Of a DNA stretch of 64,000 nt, positions 20,214 through 29,560 are shown piece by piece. Numbering within the stretch: position 1 is the stretch's first letter; each line of letters starts with the position of its first letter. A program made the translations under genes and the position numbers. The DNA comes from Aquibium microcysteis (lineage in GTDB: Bacteria; Pseudomonadota; Alphaproteobacteria; Rhizobiales; Rhizobiaceae): positions 671,001 to 735,000 of the forward strand of contig NZ_CP061080.1 of assembly GCF_014495845.1 (NCBI RefSeq), written 5' to 3'. A model generated the notes under the pieces. That model was given only the letters and a program-made list of their open reading frames with translations. It did not search any database and had not been told where the DNA came from.

Positions 20214-22046
20214 TCAGACGCGGACCGTGACGTAGGTGCCCGGCGCATCGCCCAGGAGCGGCATCCCGCGCGCGCCCGGCCGCCGCGCCGTCGCCAGCCG
20301 GTCATCTAGACCCGCAGCCCAGGCGTGCCAGTGCGGCCACCAGGATCCCGGCGTCTCCTTCGCCGTCGCCAGCCAGGACTCGAAGCTTCCCACCGGCGTG
20401 CCGCCGGTCCAGTACTGGTACTTGTTGAGCACGGGCGGGTTGACCACCCCGGCGATGTGTCCCGACCCGGACATCACGAACTGCACGTCGTTGCCGCCGA
20501 AGAAGGAGCACCCCGTGAACACCGAGCGGGCGGGCGCGATGTGGTCTTCCTTGGCCGCGAGGTTGTAGACAGGGATGGTGACGTCCTTCAGCGAGACCGT
20601 CCTGCCGGACAGCATCATCTCGCCCTTCGACAACGTGTTGTTCATGTAGCAGTTGCGCAGGTAGAAGGAGTGGTTCGCCGCCGCCATCCGCGTCGAATCG
20701 GCGTTCCAGTAGAGCAGGTCGAACGGCATCGGCTCCTTGCCGCGCATGTAGTTGTTGACGACGTAGGGCCAGATCAGGTCGCCGGCGCGCAGCATGTTGA
20801 AGGCCGTCGCCATCTTGGTTCCGTCGAGATAGCCCTTCTCCCCCATGGCCCTTTCCAGCGCCGCGACCTGGTCCTCGTCGACGAACACCTTGAGGTCGCC
20901 GGCATGGGTGAAGTCGACCTGCGTCGTGAAGAAGGTCGCCGATGCGATCCGGTCGTCGCCTTCCTGCGCCATCAGGGCCAGCGCTGCGGCCAGCAGCGTG
21001 CCGCCGACGCAATAGCCGATGGCGTTGACCTCCCGCTCGCCGGTGGCCTTCTCGATCTGGTCGAGGGCGAACTTCAGACCCTCCTCGATGTAATCCTCCC
21101 AGCTCTTGCGCCCGTGGCGCTCGTCGGGATTGACCCAGGAGATGACGAAGACGCTGTGGCCCTGCTCGACGGCCCAGGCGATGAAGGACTTCTGCGGGTT
21201 GAGATCGAGGATGTAAAACTTGTTGATCCAGGGCGGACAGATCAGCAGCGGGCGCTTCAGCACCTTCCGTGTCGTCGGCGCATACTGGATGATCTCGGCC
21301 ACATCGCTGCGGGCGATGACCTTGCCCGGCGTCGTGGCGAGGTTCCTGCCGACCTCGAACTTGGTGTAGTCGGCCTGCCGCAGTTTCAGTTCGCCCTTTC
21401 CGGCGGCGATGTCCTCGGCCAGCATCTGCATGCCCCTGGCGAGGTTCTCGCCGTGGCTGGCGACCGTCTCGCGGAAGAGCTCGGGGTTCGTCAGGATGAA
21501 GTTCGACGGCGAGATCGCCTGCGACACCTGCCGGACGTAGAACTCGGCCTTGTGGCGGGTGTGCTCGTCGAGGCCCTCGGCATTCGTCACGAGGTCGTTC
21601 GCCCATTTCGTGGTGACGAGATAGGCCTGCTTGAGGAAGTCGAAGAAGGCGTTGGTGCTCCATTCCGGGTCGCGGAAGCGCTTGTCGGCCATCGCCGGCG
21701 TCTCGGCGGGCGGGGCGCTGCCGTCGCTGCCCATGCGCCGGATCGCGTTCGACCAGATGTCCAGATAGCCGGAGAAGAGCTTCGTCTGCGCCTCCAGCGC
21801 GCGGGACGGGTCGGACAGCCAGTACTCCGACAGCCTGGAGAAGGTCTTCACCATGTCGGCCATCGGGTCGGCCATGCTGTCGCGCACCTCGCCCTTCTCG
21901 CGCGGATTGACCCACGCGGATGCGGCCTTGCCGGCGCTCTCGATCATGCGTGCGACGTTGCGCGCGAAGAGCTCGGGGTCCTTGATGACGTATTGTTCGG
22001 CCGATGAGCCCGCCAGCTTCGGCCCGTCTCCGTCGGAACTCTTCAT
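20214..22046 (-). CDS. phaC: Class I polyhydroxyalkanoate synthase
   Basis: 610-aa enzyme that polymerises 3-hydroxyacyl-CoA into storage polyester granules. The N-terminal PhaC domain (roughly 60-250) is followed by the alpha/beta-hydrolase catalytic domain: LLICPPWINKFYILDL, the lipase-like box GYCVGG with catalytic Cys346, an Asp in VYNLAAKEDHIAP, and a His in SGSGHIAGVVNPP. ATG 22046 follows a strong GGAGGAGAC site. Length and single-subunit form fit class I. phaAB and a depolymerase are not in this window. Divergent from a small lipoprotein gene. Confidence 0.97.
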   Translation of the reverse strand: MKSSDGDGPKLAGSSAEQYVIKDPELFARNVARMIESAGKAASAWVNPREKGEVRDSMADPMADMVKTFSRLSEYWLSDPSRALEAQTKLFSGYLDIWSNAIRRMGSDGSAPPAETPAMADKRFRDPEWSTNAFFDFLKQAYLVTTKWANDLVTNAEGLDEHTRHKAEFYVRQVSQAISPSNFILTNPELFRETVASHGENLARGMQMLAEDIAAGKGELKLRQADYTKFEVGRNLATTPGKVIARSDVAEIIQYAPTTRKVLKRPLLICPPWINKFYILDLNPQKSFIAWAVEQGHSVFVISWVNPDERHGRKSWEDYIEEGLKFALDQIEKATGEREVNAIGYCVGGTLLAAALALMAQEGDDRIASATFFTTQVDFTHAGDLKVFVDEDQVAALERAMGEKGYLDGTKMATAFNMLRAGDLIWPYVVNNYMRGKEPMPFDLLYWNADSTRMAAANHSFYLRNCYMNNTLSKGEMMLSGRTVSLKDVTIPVYNLAAKEDHIAPARSVFTGCSFFGGNDVQFVMSGSGHIAGVVNPPVLNKYQYWTGGTPVGSFESWLATAKETPGSWWPHWHAWAAGLDDRLATARRPGARGMPLLGDAPGTYVTVRV

Positions 22047-22163
22047 GACGCCGTGTCTCCTCCGGAAGCCTTTTCTTGACACAATATCATGTGACGACCA
22101 TACCGGTCCAACGGTCATCCCGGCAGCCACGTCCCTCGCTTAGTCATCACCTGGATAGAAAAT

Positions 22164-22559
22164 ATGTCCTCGACCAAAGTTTGCAGACATATTTCGCCCT
22201 CGCGGGCGCTGCCCATCGTCGCATGCGCCGCGCTGCTGGCGCTGGGCGGCTGCTCTGCCATGTCGATCGAGGACGCAGTGCCTGTCGCCGCACAGGCGGC
22301 ACCCACCGACACGATCGGCACCGGTCCGTCCGCGCCGCGGCAGACCGGGCAGTTCCCCAATCTCAATGTCCCGGCGCGGGCTGCCACGGAGCAGTTTTCG
22401 GATGCCGAGGCCAGCGCGACCACCAGCGAGTTGCTGCTGGCCCAGCAGCGTGCGAAACGCACCGTCGCGTCGCTGTCGAGGCCCGGTGCCGGCGAGCGGC
22501 TGAGGGTCCTCGGCAACAACCGAGGCGCCGACGTCATCAGCGAGATCGAAGGCCGCTGA
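22164..22559 (+). CDS. Small lipoprotein, unknown function
   Basis: 131-aa protein with a signal peptide and lipobox (ALPIVACAALLALGGC), then a polar, Ala/Thr/Pro-rich region with helix-forming LLLAQQRAKRTVASL near the end. No catalytic motif is visible and I do not recognise a family. Start ATG 22164. It is divergent from phaC (117-bp spacer) and ~95 bp ahead of the aminotransferase gene on the same strand. Confidence 0.72.
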   Translation: MSSTKVCRHISPSRALPIVACAALLALGGCSAMSIEDAVPVAAQAAPTDTIGTGPSAPRQTGQFPNLNVPARAATEQFSDAEASATTSELLLAQQRAKRTVASLSRPGAGERLRVLGNNRGADVISEIEGR

Positions 22560-22653
22560 CGCTATCGGCCGCGGCCCGGGACTCTATCGACCGCACCCGT
22601 GAATGGGTGTATATCGCCGCCACTCCGCGCACCCCCAACACACCGGTACCGCC

Positions 22654-23874
22654 ATGGAAGAGTTCCACAAGACCCGCAGGCTGCCGCCCTACGTCTTCGA
22701 GCAGGTGAACCGGCTCAAGGCTTCGGCCCGCTCGCAGGGCGCCGACATCATCGACCTGGGCATGGGCAATCCGGATCTGCCGACGCCGAAGTCGATCGTC
22801 GACAAGCTCTGCGACGTCGTCCGCGATCCGCGCACGCACCGCTACTCGTCGTCGCGCGGCATCCCGGGCCTGCGCCGCGCCCAGGCCAGCTACTATGCGC
22901 GCCGCTTCGGGGTGAAGCTGGATCCCGAGCGCCAGGTGGTCGCCACGCTCGGCTCGAAGGAGGGTTTCGCCAACATGGCGCAGGCCATCACGGCGCCGGG
23001 CGACGTCGTGCTGTGTCCCAACCCGACCTATCCGATCCACGCCTTCGGCTTCATCATGTCTGGCGGCGTGATCCGCTCCATGCAGGCCGAGCCGGATGAC
23101 GGCTTCATTCCGGCGCTCGAGCGCGGCATGCGTCATTCGATCCCCAAGCCGCTGGCGCTGATCCTCAACTATCCGTCGAACCCCACGGCGCACGTGGCGT
23201 CGCTCGACTTCTACAAGGACGTCGTCGCCTTCGCGCGCAAGAACGACATCATCATCCTCTCCGATCTCGCCTATGCCGAGATCTATTTCGACGAGAACAA
23301 CCCGCCGCCCTCGGTGCTGCAGGTTCCGGGCGCGATGGACGTCGCCGTCGAGTTCACGTCGATGTCGAAGACCTTCTCGATGCCGGGCTGGCGCATCGGC
23401 TTTGCCGTCGGCAACGAACGCCTGATCGCGGCGCTGACGCGGGTGAAGTCCTATCTCGACTACGGCGCCTTCACGCCGATCCAGGTGGCGGCGAGTGCGG
23501 CCCTCAACGGCGATGGGGCCGACATCGCCGAGGTGCGCGACGTCTATCGCCGCCGCCGCGACGTGATGGTCGACACCTTCGCCAAGGCCGGCTGGGCGAT
23601 CCCGGCGCCGCAGGCCACCATGTTCGCCTGGGCGCCGATCCCCGAACCCTTCAAGTCGATCGGCTCGCTCGAATTCTCCAAGCTCCTCGTCGAGAAGGCG
23701 GACGTCGCCGTCGCGCCGGGCATCGGCTTCGGCGAGCACGGCGACGACTACGTCCGCCTCGCGCTCGTCGAGAACGAGCACCGCATCCGTCAGGCCGCCC
23801 GCAACATCAAGCGCTTCCTGTCGACCGCGGGCCAGACGCTCGACAACGTCATACCGCTCAGCGCCCGCCGCTGA
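22654..23874 (+). CDS. Class I/II PLP aminotransferase (alanine / LL-DAP aminotransferase type)
   Basis: 406-aa fold-type I aminotransferase. Conserved parts are IDLGMGNPDLPTPKSIV, YSSSRGIPGLRRAQASYYARR, NYPSNPTAHVA, DLAYAEIYFDENNPPPS, and the PLP lysine in SMSKTFSMPGWRIGFAVGN. This subgroup in alphaproteobacteria is usually annotated as alanine transaminase or LL-diaminopimelate aminotransferase; substrate is not certain. It lies before hom on the same strand, a linkage common in Hyphomicrobiales. An intrinsic terminator follows 19 bp after the stop. Confidence 0.9.
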   Translation: MEEFHKTRRLPPYVFEQVNRLKASARSQGADIIDLGMGNPDLPTPKSIVDKLCDVVRDPRTHRYSSSRGIPGLRRAQASYYARRFGVKLDPERQVVATLGSKEGFANMAQAITAPGDVVLCPNPTYPIHAFGFIMSGGVIRSMQAEPDDGFIPALERGMRHSIPKPLALILNYPSNPTAHVASLDFYKDVVAFARKNDIIILSDLAYAEIYFDENNPPPSVLQVPGAMDVAVEFTSMSKTFSMPGWRIGFAVGNERLIAALTRVKSYLDYGAFTPIQVAASAALNGDGADIAEVRDVYRRRRDVMVDTFAKAGWAIPAPQATMFAWAPIPEPFKSIGSLEFSKLLVEKADVAVAPGIGFGEHGDDYVRLALVENEHRIRQAARNIKRFLSTAGQTLDNVIPLSARR

Positions 23875-23892
23875 GCGGATCTCAGGCTTCCC

Positions 23893-23920
23893 GCTCGGCG
23901 CTCGCCGCTGAGCTTTTTTC
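23893..23920 (+). terminator. Rho-independent terminator after the aminotransferase gene
   Basis: GCTCGGCG stem, CTCGC loop, CCGCTGAGC stem (8 pairs, one G-T) followed at once by six T residues (23914-23919). It separates the aminotransferase and hom transcripts, so hom likely has its own promoter or depends on read-through. Confidence 0.8.
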
Positions 23921-23956
23921 TCGTTGATGGAAAGCGTTCAGGAGGGGTCCGGAACC

Positions 23957-25270
23957 ATGGGCGAAGCATTGCGTGTCGGGATTGCCGGCCTTGGAACCGT
24001 GGGCGCCTCCGTCGTCCGCGTCCTCACCGAAAAGGCCGGCGAACTCACCCGCCAGTGCGGCCGCGAGCTCCGGGTCACAGCCGTCAGCGCGCGAAACCGC
24101 GGCAAGGATCGCGGACTTGCGCTCGACGGCGTCGCCTGGTTCGACGATCCCGTGGAACTCGCCCGCAAGGGAGACATCGACGTCTTCGTCGAACTGATCG
24201 GCGGCGACGAAGGGCCGGCGAAGTCGGCCGTCAAGGCAGCCCTCGAGGCCGGCCGCCACGTCGTGACGGCCAACAAGGCGTTGCTCGCCGCCCACGGCCT
24301 GTCGCTCGCGGAAGCAGCCGAGAAGAAGGGTGTGCTGCTCAACTACGAGGCAGCGGTCGCCGGCGGCATCCCGGTCATCAAGACCATGCGCGAATCGCTC
24401 GCCGGAAACACGATCAGCCGCGTCTTCGGCATCCTCAACGGCACCTGCAACTACATCCTCACGCGCATGGAGCAGGAGGGCATCTCGTTTGCGGATTGCC
24501 TGGCCGATGCGCAGCGCCTGGGCTACGCGGAGGCCGATCCGACCTTCGACATCGAGGGGCACGACACCGCCCACAAGCTGTCGATCCTGACCAGCCTCGC
24601 CTTCGGCACCCGCATTGCGCCGAGCGCCATCTACATGGAAGGCATCTCCAACATCACCCAGGCCGACATCCGTGCGGCAGGCGAGCTCGGCTATCGCATC
24701 AAGCTGCTCGGCGTCGCCCAGCGCACGGAGAGCGGCATCGAGCAGCGCGTGCATCCGACGATGGTGCCGACCGCCTCCGTCATCGCGCAGGTCCATGGCG
24801 TCACCAACGCGGTGGCGATCGAGACGGACATCCTCGGCGAACTGCTGCTCTCGGGACCCGGTGCCGGCGGCAACGCCACCGCGTCGGCCGTCATCGGCGA
24901 CATCGCCGACATCGCCAAGAGCCGCCCCGGCTTCCAGCATGGGCCGGTCTTCGGCCGCCCGGTGAAGGAACTGGCGCCCTACAAGAAGGCCGGCATCCGC
25001 GCCCATGCCGGCGGCTATTTCATCCGGCTGACGGTCCACGACCGCATCGGCGTCTTCGCCGCCATCGCCAAGCGTATGGCCGACAACGACATTTCGCTCG
25101 AATCGATCGTCCAGCACGCCGATGCCGGTGACGGCGCGGATCGCAAGACGGTGATCCTGGTCACTCACGAGACCACCGAGGCCGCCGTGCGCAAGGCCGT
25201 CGAGGGCATCACGAAGGACGGACACCTGATCGACAAGGCGCAGGTCATCCGCATCGAGCGGGCCGCCTGA
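23957..25270 (+). CDS. hom: Homoserine dehydrogenase
   Basis: 437-aa enzyme that reduces aspartate semialdehyde to homoserine in the threonine/methionine branch. N-terminal NAD(P) fold VGIAGLGTVGASVVRVL, catalytic-domain blocks GRHVVTANKALLA, NYEAAVAGGIPVIK, GILNGTCNYILTRM and the catalytic Lys region KLSILTSLAFG are present. The C-terminal ~85 residues (IRLTVHDRIGVFAAIAKRMA) are an ACT domain, so feedback by threonine is likely. ATG 23957 has AGGAGGGG upstream. Confidence 0.97.
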   Translation: MGEALRVGIAGLGTVGASVVRVLTEKAGELTRQCGRELRVTAVSARNRGKDRGLALDGVAWFDDPVELARKGDIDVFVELIGGDEGPAKSAVKAALEAGRHVVTANKALLAAHGLSLAEAAEKKGVLLNYEAAVAGGIPVIKTMRESLAGNTISRVFGILNGTCNYILTRMEQEGISFADCLADAQRLGYAEADPTFDIEGHDTAHKLSILTSLAFGTRIAPSAIYMEGISNITQADIRAAGELGYRIKLLGVAQRTESGIEQRVHPTMVPTASVIAQVHGVTNAVAIETDILGELLLSGPGAGGNATASAVIGDIADIAKSRPGFQHGPVFGRPVKELAPYKKAGIRAHAGGYFIRLTVHDRIGVFAAIAKRMADNDISLESIVQHADAGDGADRKTVILVTHETTEAAVRKAVEGITKDGHLIDKAQVIRIERAA

Positions 25271-25426
25271 ACGGTTCGACCGGCAGCGTCGGCAGGCCTT
25301 CGACATTCAATCGATTGATCCCGACACGCCCTCGGATATCCTGCCCGCAAGCCCTTGCCGCGCGGGGACGGCTTTGACAAAAGGGGGCGCCTCCACCGCG
25401 AAGTCCCCCTTGCAGGAAAGCCCGTC

Positions 25427-26404
25427 ATGGCAAAGACCGTATCGCCCGGCCTCGATCGTATCCTGACACTCGAACTCGTCCGCGTGACCGAACGCGCCGC
25501 GGTGGCTGCCGCGCGCCTGCGCGGGCGCGGTGACGAGAAGGCGGCCGACCAGGTGGCGGTGGATGCCATGCGCTCCGAACTCAACCGCCTGCCGATCAAG
25601 GGCACCGTCGTCATCGGCGAGGGCGAGCGCGACGAGGCGCCGATGCTCTACATCGGCGAGGAAGTGGGGCTCGGCGACGGTCCGGACGTCGACATCGCGC
25701 TCGATCCGCTGGAGGGCACGACGATCTGCGCCAAGAACCTGCCGAACTCGCTGGCGGTGATCGCCATCGCCGAGAAGGGCAGCCTGCTCTATGCACCCGA
25801 CGTCTACATGGACAAGATCGCGATCGGACCGGGCTACCCTGCGGGCGTGATCAATCTCGATGCGCCTGCGATCGAGAACCTGGAAAACGTGGCCAGGGCC
25901 AAGGGCGTCAAGGTCTCGGAGATCACCGCCTGCATCCTCGACCGGCCACGCCATGCGCGCCTGATCGAGGAAGTCCGCTCGACCGGCGCGGCGATCCGCC
26001 TCATCGGCGACGGCGACGTGGCCGGCGTGATCCACACGACCGATCCGGACGAGACCGGCATCGACATCTATCTCGGCATCGGCGGCGCGCCGGAAGGCGT
26101 GCTGGCGGCGGCCGCACTGCGCTGCATCGGCGGCCAGATGCAGGGCCGGCTGCAGCTCAACACCGACGAGAAGGTGGCCCGTGCCGCCAAGATGGGCATC
26201 TCGGACCCGACCAAGGTGTACCAGATGGAAGAGATGGCGCGGGGCGACGTGCTCTTTGCCGCCACCGGCGTGACCGACGGCAATCTCCTCGCCGGCGTGA
26301 AGTTCTCGCGCGACTACATCCAGACCCACACGATCGTCATGCGCTCGTCGTCGCTCACCGTGCGCGAGATCAAGGCCAAGCACCAGGACATGGACAAGTT
26401 CTGA
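25427..26404 (+). CDS. glpX: Class II fructose-1,6-bisphosphatase
   Basis: 325-aa GlpX-type phosphatase of gluconeogenesis and, in some bacteria, the Calvin cycle. The metal-binding signature GEGERDEAPMLYIGEEVG and DIALDPLEGTT, later GIGGAPEGVLAAAALRCIGG, identify the family. Start ATG 25427 after AGGAAAG. The 156-bp leader holds an AAGGGGG...CCCCCTT inverted repeat just before the ribosome site. The hom-glpX-(recJ) order is conserved in rhizobia. Confidence 0.96.
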   Translation: MAKTVSPGLDRILTLELVRVTERAAVAAARLRGRGDEKAADQVAVDAMRSELNRLPIKGTVVIGEGERDEAPMLYIGEEVGLGDGPDVDIALDPLEGTTICAKNLPNSLAVIAIAEKGSLLYAPDVYMDKIAIGPGYPAGVINLDAPAIENLENVARAKGVKVSEITACILDRPRHARLIEEVRSTGAAIRLIGDGDVAGVIHTTDPDETGIDIYLGIGGAPEGVLAAAALRCIGGQMQGRLQLNTDEKVARAAKMGISDPTKVYQMEEMARGDVLFAATGVTDGNLLAGVKFSRDYIQTHTIVMRSSSLTVREIKAKHQDMDKF

Positions 26405-26505
26405 ACGGCGTCGGCATCCGCGCGCCGAGGGCGGCATCGGAGGCACTAGCCGAAGCATGACGTCCTGCGCCGCTCATCGCGGCGCGGACTTCGACCTGCG
26501 GCGCC

Positions 26506-27546
26506 TCAATGCGCGAAGTCGCCGATCACCGCGACGCCGGGCGGGGTCGGGCCGTCGAAAGCGGCGAGCTCGGCCGAAGCGTCGGAGAGCGCGATCTCGC
26601 GGGCGATCAGCGGACTGACGTCGACGCGGCCGGCCTCGATCAGCCCGAGCAGGGACGGGTACCGCCAGGCCGGCATGCCGCGCGTTCCGTAGAGCGCGAG
26701 ATTGCGCATGTAGACGGTGTTCATGTTGATCTGCATGTGCGCCGTATGGCCGACAGGCATGCCCACCTGCACGTGGCGTCCCAGCGCCCGCAGGCAGGCG
26801 ATGGAGGCATTTGTGGTCGCCTCGATGCCAAGCGCCTCGACGGAGACATGCGCGCCCTTGCCGCCGGTCAGCTCGATGATGCGGGCGGCGACGTCGCCGT
26901 CACGCGCGTCGATCGCCGCCTCGGCGCCGAGCGAGAGGGCGTGGCTTAGTTTTTCGGGCACCACGTCGACCACGATCACCCGCGCGCCCAGCGCCTGACC
27001 GAGGATCAGGCAGGAGAGGCCGATGCCGCCGGTCCCGTGCACGGCCAGCCACTCGCCACCCTTCAGCGCTGCCCTTCCGGTCAGCGCGTGCCATGCCGTC
27101 GTGACCCGGCAGCCGAGGCCTGCCGCGGTCACCGGCGACAGGCTTTCCGGCAGCCGGGCGAGATTGTGGGCGCGCGGCACGGAGATGTACTGCGCATAGG
27201 CGCCGGCTTCGGTGAAGCCCGGCAGTCGCTGGTCTTCGCAGGTGTTGGATTCGCCCGACTGGCATTGCGGGCAGGTGCCGCAGGCCAGGATGAAGGGCGC
27301 GATCACCTCGTCTCCGACGGCCCAGCGCGCGCGTGGCCCCGCTTCCACGACCTCGCCGCAGTACTCGTGCCCGAGGATCTGTCCGGGCTTGACGCGCGGA
27401 TGCTCGCCCACCCAGCCGTGCCAGTCCGAGCGGCAGATGCCGCAGGCCTTGACCTTCAGCACGACCCCATCCTCCTCGCATCGCGGGTCGGGCACGGTCT
27501 CGACGACGAGTTCCGCATTGTACTGACGCAGGACGGCGGCGCGCAT
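26506..27546 (-). CDS. Zinc-dependent alcohol dehydrogenase family protein (MDR)
   Basis: 346-aa medium-chain dehydrogenase. Catalytic Zn ligands are in CGICRSDWHGW and GHEYCGEV; the structural Zn site is CGTCPQCQSGESNTC, all four Cys kept. The Rossmann motif is GTGGIGLSCLILGQALGA followed by VIVVDVVPEKL, suggesting NAD(H). Substrate unknown. Start ATG 27546 follows GGGAGAGACC. It is inserted between glpX and recJ, facing the opposite way. Confidence 0.92.
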   Translation of the reverse strand: MRAAVLRQYNAELVVETVPDPRCEEDGVVLKVKACGICRSDWHGWVGEHPRVKPGQILGHEYCGEVVEAGPRARWAVGDEVIAPFILACGTCPQCQSGESNTCEDQRLPGFTEAGAYAQYISVPRAHNLARLPESLSPVTAAGLGCRVTTAWHALTGRAALKGGEWLAVHGTGGIGLSCLILGQALGARVIVVDVVPEKLSHALSLGAEAAIDARDGDVAARIIELTGGKGAHVSVEALGIEATTNASIACLRALGRHVQVGMPVGHTAHMQINMNTVYMRNLALYGTRGMPAWRYPSLLGLIEAGRVDVSPLIAREIALSDASAELAAFDGPTPPGVAVIGDFAH

Positions 27547-27742
27547 GGTGGTCTCTCCCGGGACGCTCGCCGGCCGGGGACGGAGGAACGCCGCCCTTTC
27601 TCCCGACAATGCCACATCGTTGCAGTAAGGCAGGAAGGTCGCCGGAACAAGCGCCGGCTTTCGTCCCGCCGCGCGGGGAACGCGTTCCACTGTCGTCCCG
27701 AAATGCTCTAGTGTCGCGCGCTCTGTGCAGACGGATTCGGGT

Positions 27743-29530
27743 ATGGTTGGCGAAAGGCGCACATTTCTGGACGTGAGGCGGTCGGCGAACGGGCTCGCAT
27801 GGGTTCACCGCCTGTCGGAGCGCGACGAGAACGTCGCGCTGGCGATATCGCAGAACCACGGCCTGCCGGACATCGTCGCCCGGGTGCTCGCCGGCCGGGG
27901 CATCGACGCGGACACCGCGCAGCGCTTCCTCGACCCGACGATCCGCGACCTGCTGCCCGACCCGGCCTCGCTGACCGACATGGAGAAGGCCGCCGCGCGC
28001 ATCGCCCATGCCGTCCTGCGGGGCGAACGCGTCGCGATCTTCGGCGACTACGACGTCGACGGCGCAGCCTCGTCGGCCCTGCTGAAGCGGGTGCTCGACC
28101 ACTACCGGGTGCCGAACGAGATCTACATCCCCGATCGCATCTTCGAGGGCTACGGTCCCAATCCCGACGCCATGCGCGACCTCGTCGCCAAGGGCGCGCG
28201 GCTGATCGTGACCGTCGACTGCGGCACCAACAGCGCACCGTCGGTCGCGGCCGCGAACGAAGCCGGCGCCGACGTCGTGGTGCTCGACCACCACCAGGTC
28301 GGCGGACCGCTGCCCGCGGCCGTCGCGATCGTCAACCCGAACCGCGAGGACGATCTCTCCGGGCAGGGACACCTCTGCGCTGCTGGCGTGGTGTTCCTCA
28401 CGCTCGTGCATGTCGTGAAGATCCTGCGGCAACGTACGGAAGCGATTCGTCCTCCGGACCTGCTCGGCCTTCTCGATCTCGTCGCGCTGGCAACCGTCTG
28501 CGACGTCGTTCCGCTCGTCGGCGTCAACCGCGCCTTCGTCGTGAAGGGACTTGTCGCGGCGCGGCACATGCAGAATCCGGGCCTGGCTGCGCTGCAGCGT
28601 GCCGCCCGGATCGGCGAGCCGCTCAACACCTTCCATCTCGGCTTCCTGATCGGTCCGCGCATCAATGCCGGCGGCCGCATCGGCGACGCCGCCCTCGGGG
28701 CGCGGCTGCTCGCCACGGACGATCCGGTTCAGGCGCAGTCGATCGCCGAGACGCTCGACCGGCTGAACCAGGAGCGCCAGGCGATGGAGAAGGCGATGCT
28801 GGCGGAGGCCCGCGCGGAAGCGGATGCGGAGCTGATGAGCGGAAAGGGGCCTGCGGTCGTCGTGACGGCGAGCGAGCACTGGCACCCGGGGATCGTCGGC
28901 CTACTCGCCTCGCGCCTGAAGGACCACGCCCGCCGCCCCGCTTTCGCCATCGCCTTCAATGCCAACGGTATCGGCACGGGGTCCGGCCGGTCGATCCCGG
29001 GTCTCGATCTCGGCCGTCTTGTGCGCGGGGCGGTGGAGCGCGGGCTGCTGGTCAAGGGTGGCGGCCATGCCATGGCGGCGGGCATCACCGTCGAGCGTGC
29101 GAAGCTCGGCGCGCTGCGGGCTTATTTCGAGGACGAGGCCGCCGCCGCCGTCTTCCGCCTGCGCGACGAGGAGAAGCTGAAGATCGACGCGGCGCTGATG
29201 GCCGAGGGCGCCAATCTCGCCCTGCTCGACGTTCTGGAGCGCGCCGGCCCCTTCGGCGCCGGCCACGCGCAGCCGTTGTTCGTGCTGCCGCGCCACGAGA
29301 TCGTGCGCGTGCGTCCGGTGGGCGTCGGCCATCTGCGCGTCGACCTGCGGTCGGGGAGCGGCGGAAACGTACAGGCGATGGCATTCCGTTCGGCGGAAAC
29401 CGAACTCGGCAACTTTCTCCTGAAGCAGCAGGGACGCACCGTTCACGTCGCCGGTTCGATCTCGGCCAACCACTGGAACGGCGCGAAGTCGGTGCAGTTC
29501 AGGCTGGCCGACGCTGCGCTCGCCGGGTAG
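27743..29530 (+). CDS. recJ: Single-stranded-DNA-specific exonuclease RecJ
   Basis: 595-aa 5'-3' exonuclease of recombination and mismatch repair. DHH-family motifs are clear: FGDYDVDGAASSALL, VTVDCGTNS, VLDHHQVGG and LVALATVCDVVPL, followed by the DHHA1 region INAGGRIGD ... GGGHAMAAG and an OB-like C-terminal domain with SANHWNGAKSVQFRLADAA. ATG 27743 was chosen; GTG at 27725 is in frame. Length is normal for the family. Confidence 0.96.
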   Translation: MVGERRTFLDVRRSANGLAWVHRLSERDENVALAISQNHGLPDIVARVLAGRGIDADTAQRFLDPTIRDLLPDPASLTDMEKAAARIAHAVLRGERVAIFGDYDVDGAASSALLKRVLDHYRVPNEIYIPDRIFEGYGPNPDAMRDLVAKGARLIVTVDCGTNSAPSVAAANEAGADVVVLDHHQVGGPLPAAVAIVNPNREDDLSGQGHLCAAGVVFLTLVHVVKILRQRTEAIRPPDLLGLLDLVALATVCDVVPLVGVNRAFVVKGLVAARHMQNPGLAALQRAARIGEPLNTFHLGFLIGPRINAGGRIGDAALGARLLATDDPVQAQSIAETLDRLNQERQAMEKAMLAEARAEADAELMSGKGPAVVVTASEHWHPGIVGLLASRLKDHARRPAFAIAFNANGIGTGSGRSIPGLDLGRLVRGAVERGLLVKGGGHAMAAGITVERAKLGALRAYFEDEAAAAVFRLRDEEKLKIDAALMAEGANLALLDVLERAGPFGAGHAQPLFVLPRHEIVRVRPVGVGHLRVDLRSGSGGNVQAMAFRSAETELGNFLLKQQGRTVHVAGSISANHWNGAKSVQFRLADAALAG

Positions 29531-29560
29531 CGGAGGCGCGCCGCCGGGTCGGTACGCGAC

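Noticed and set aside
22071..22110. Sigma-70 promoter with TTGACA between phaC and the lipoprotein gene
   Set aside because: A TTGACA hexamer is present at about 22077, but no good -10 lies at 16-18 bp on the same strand.
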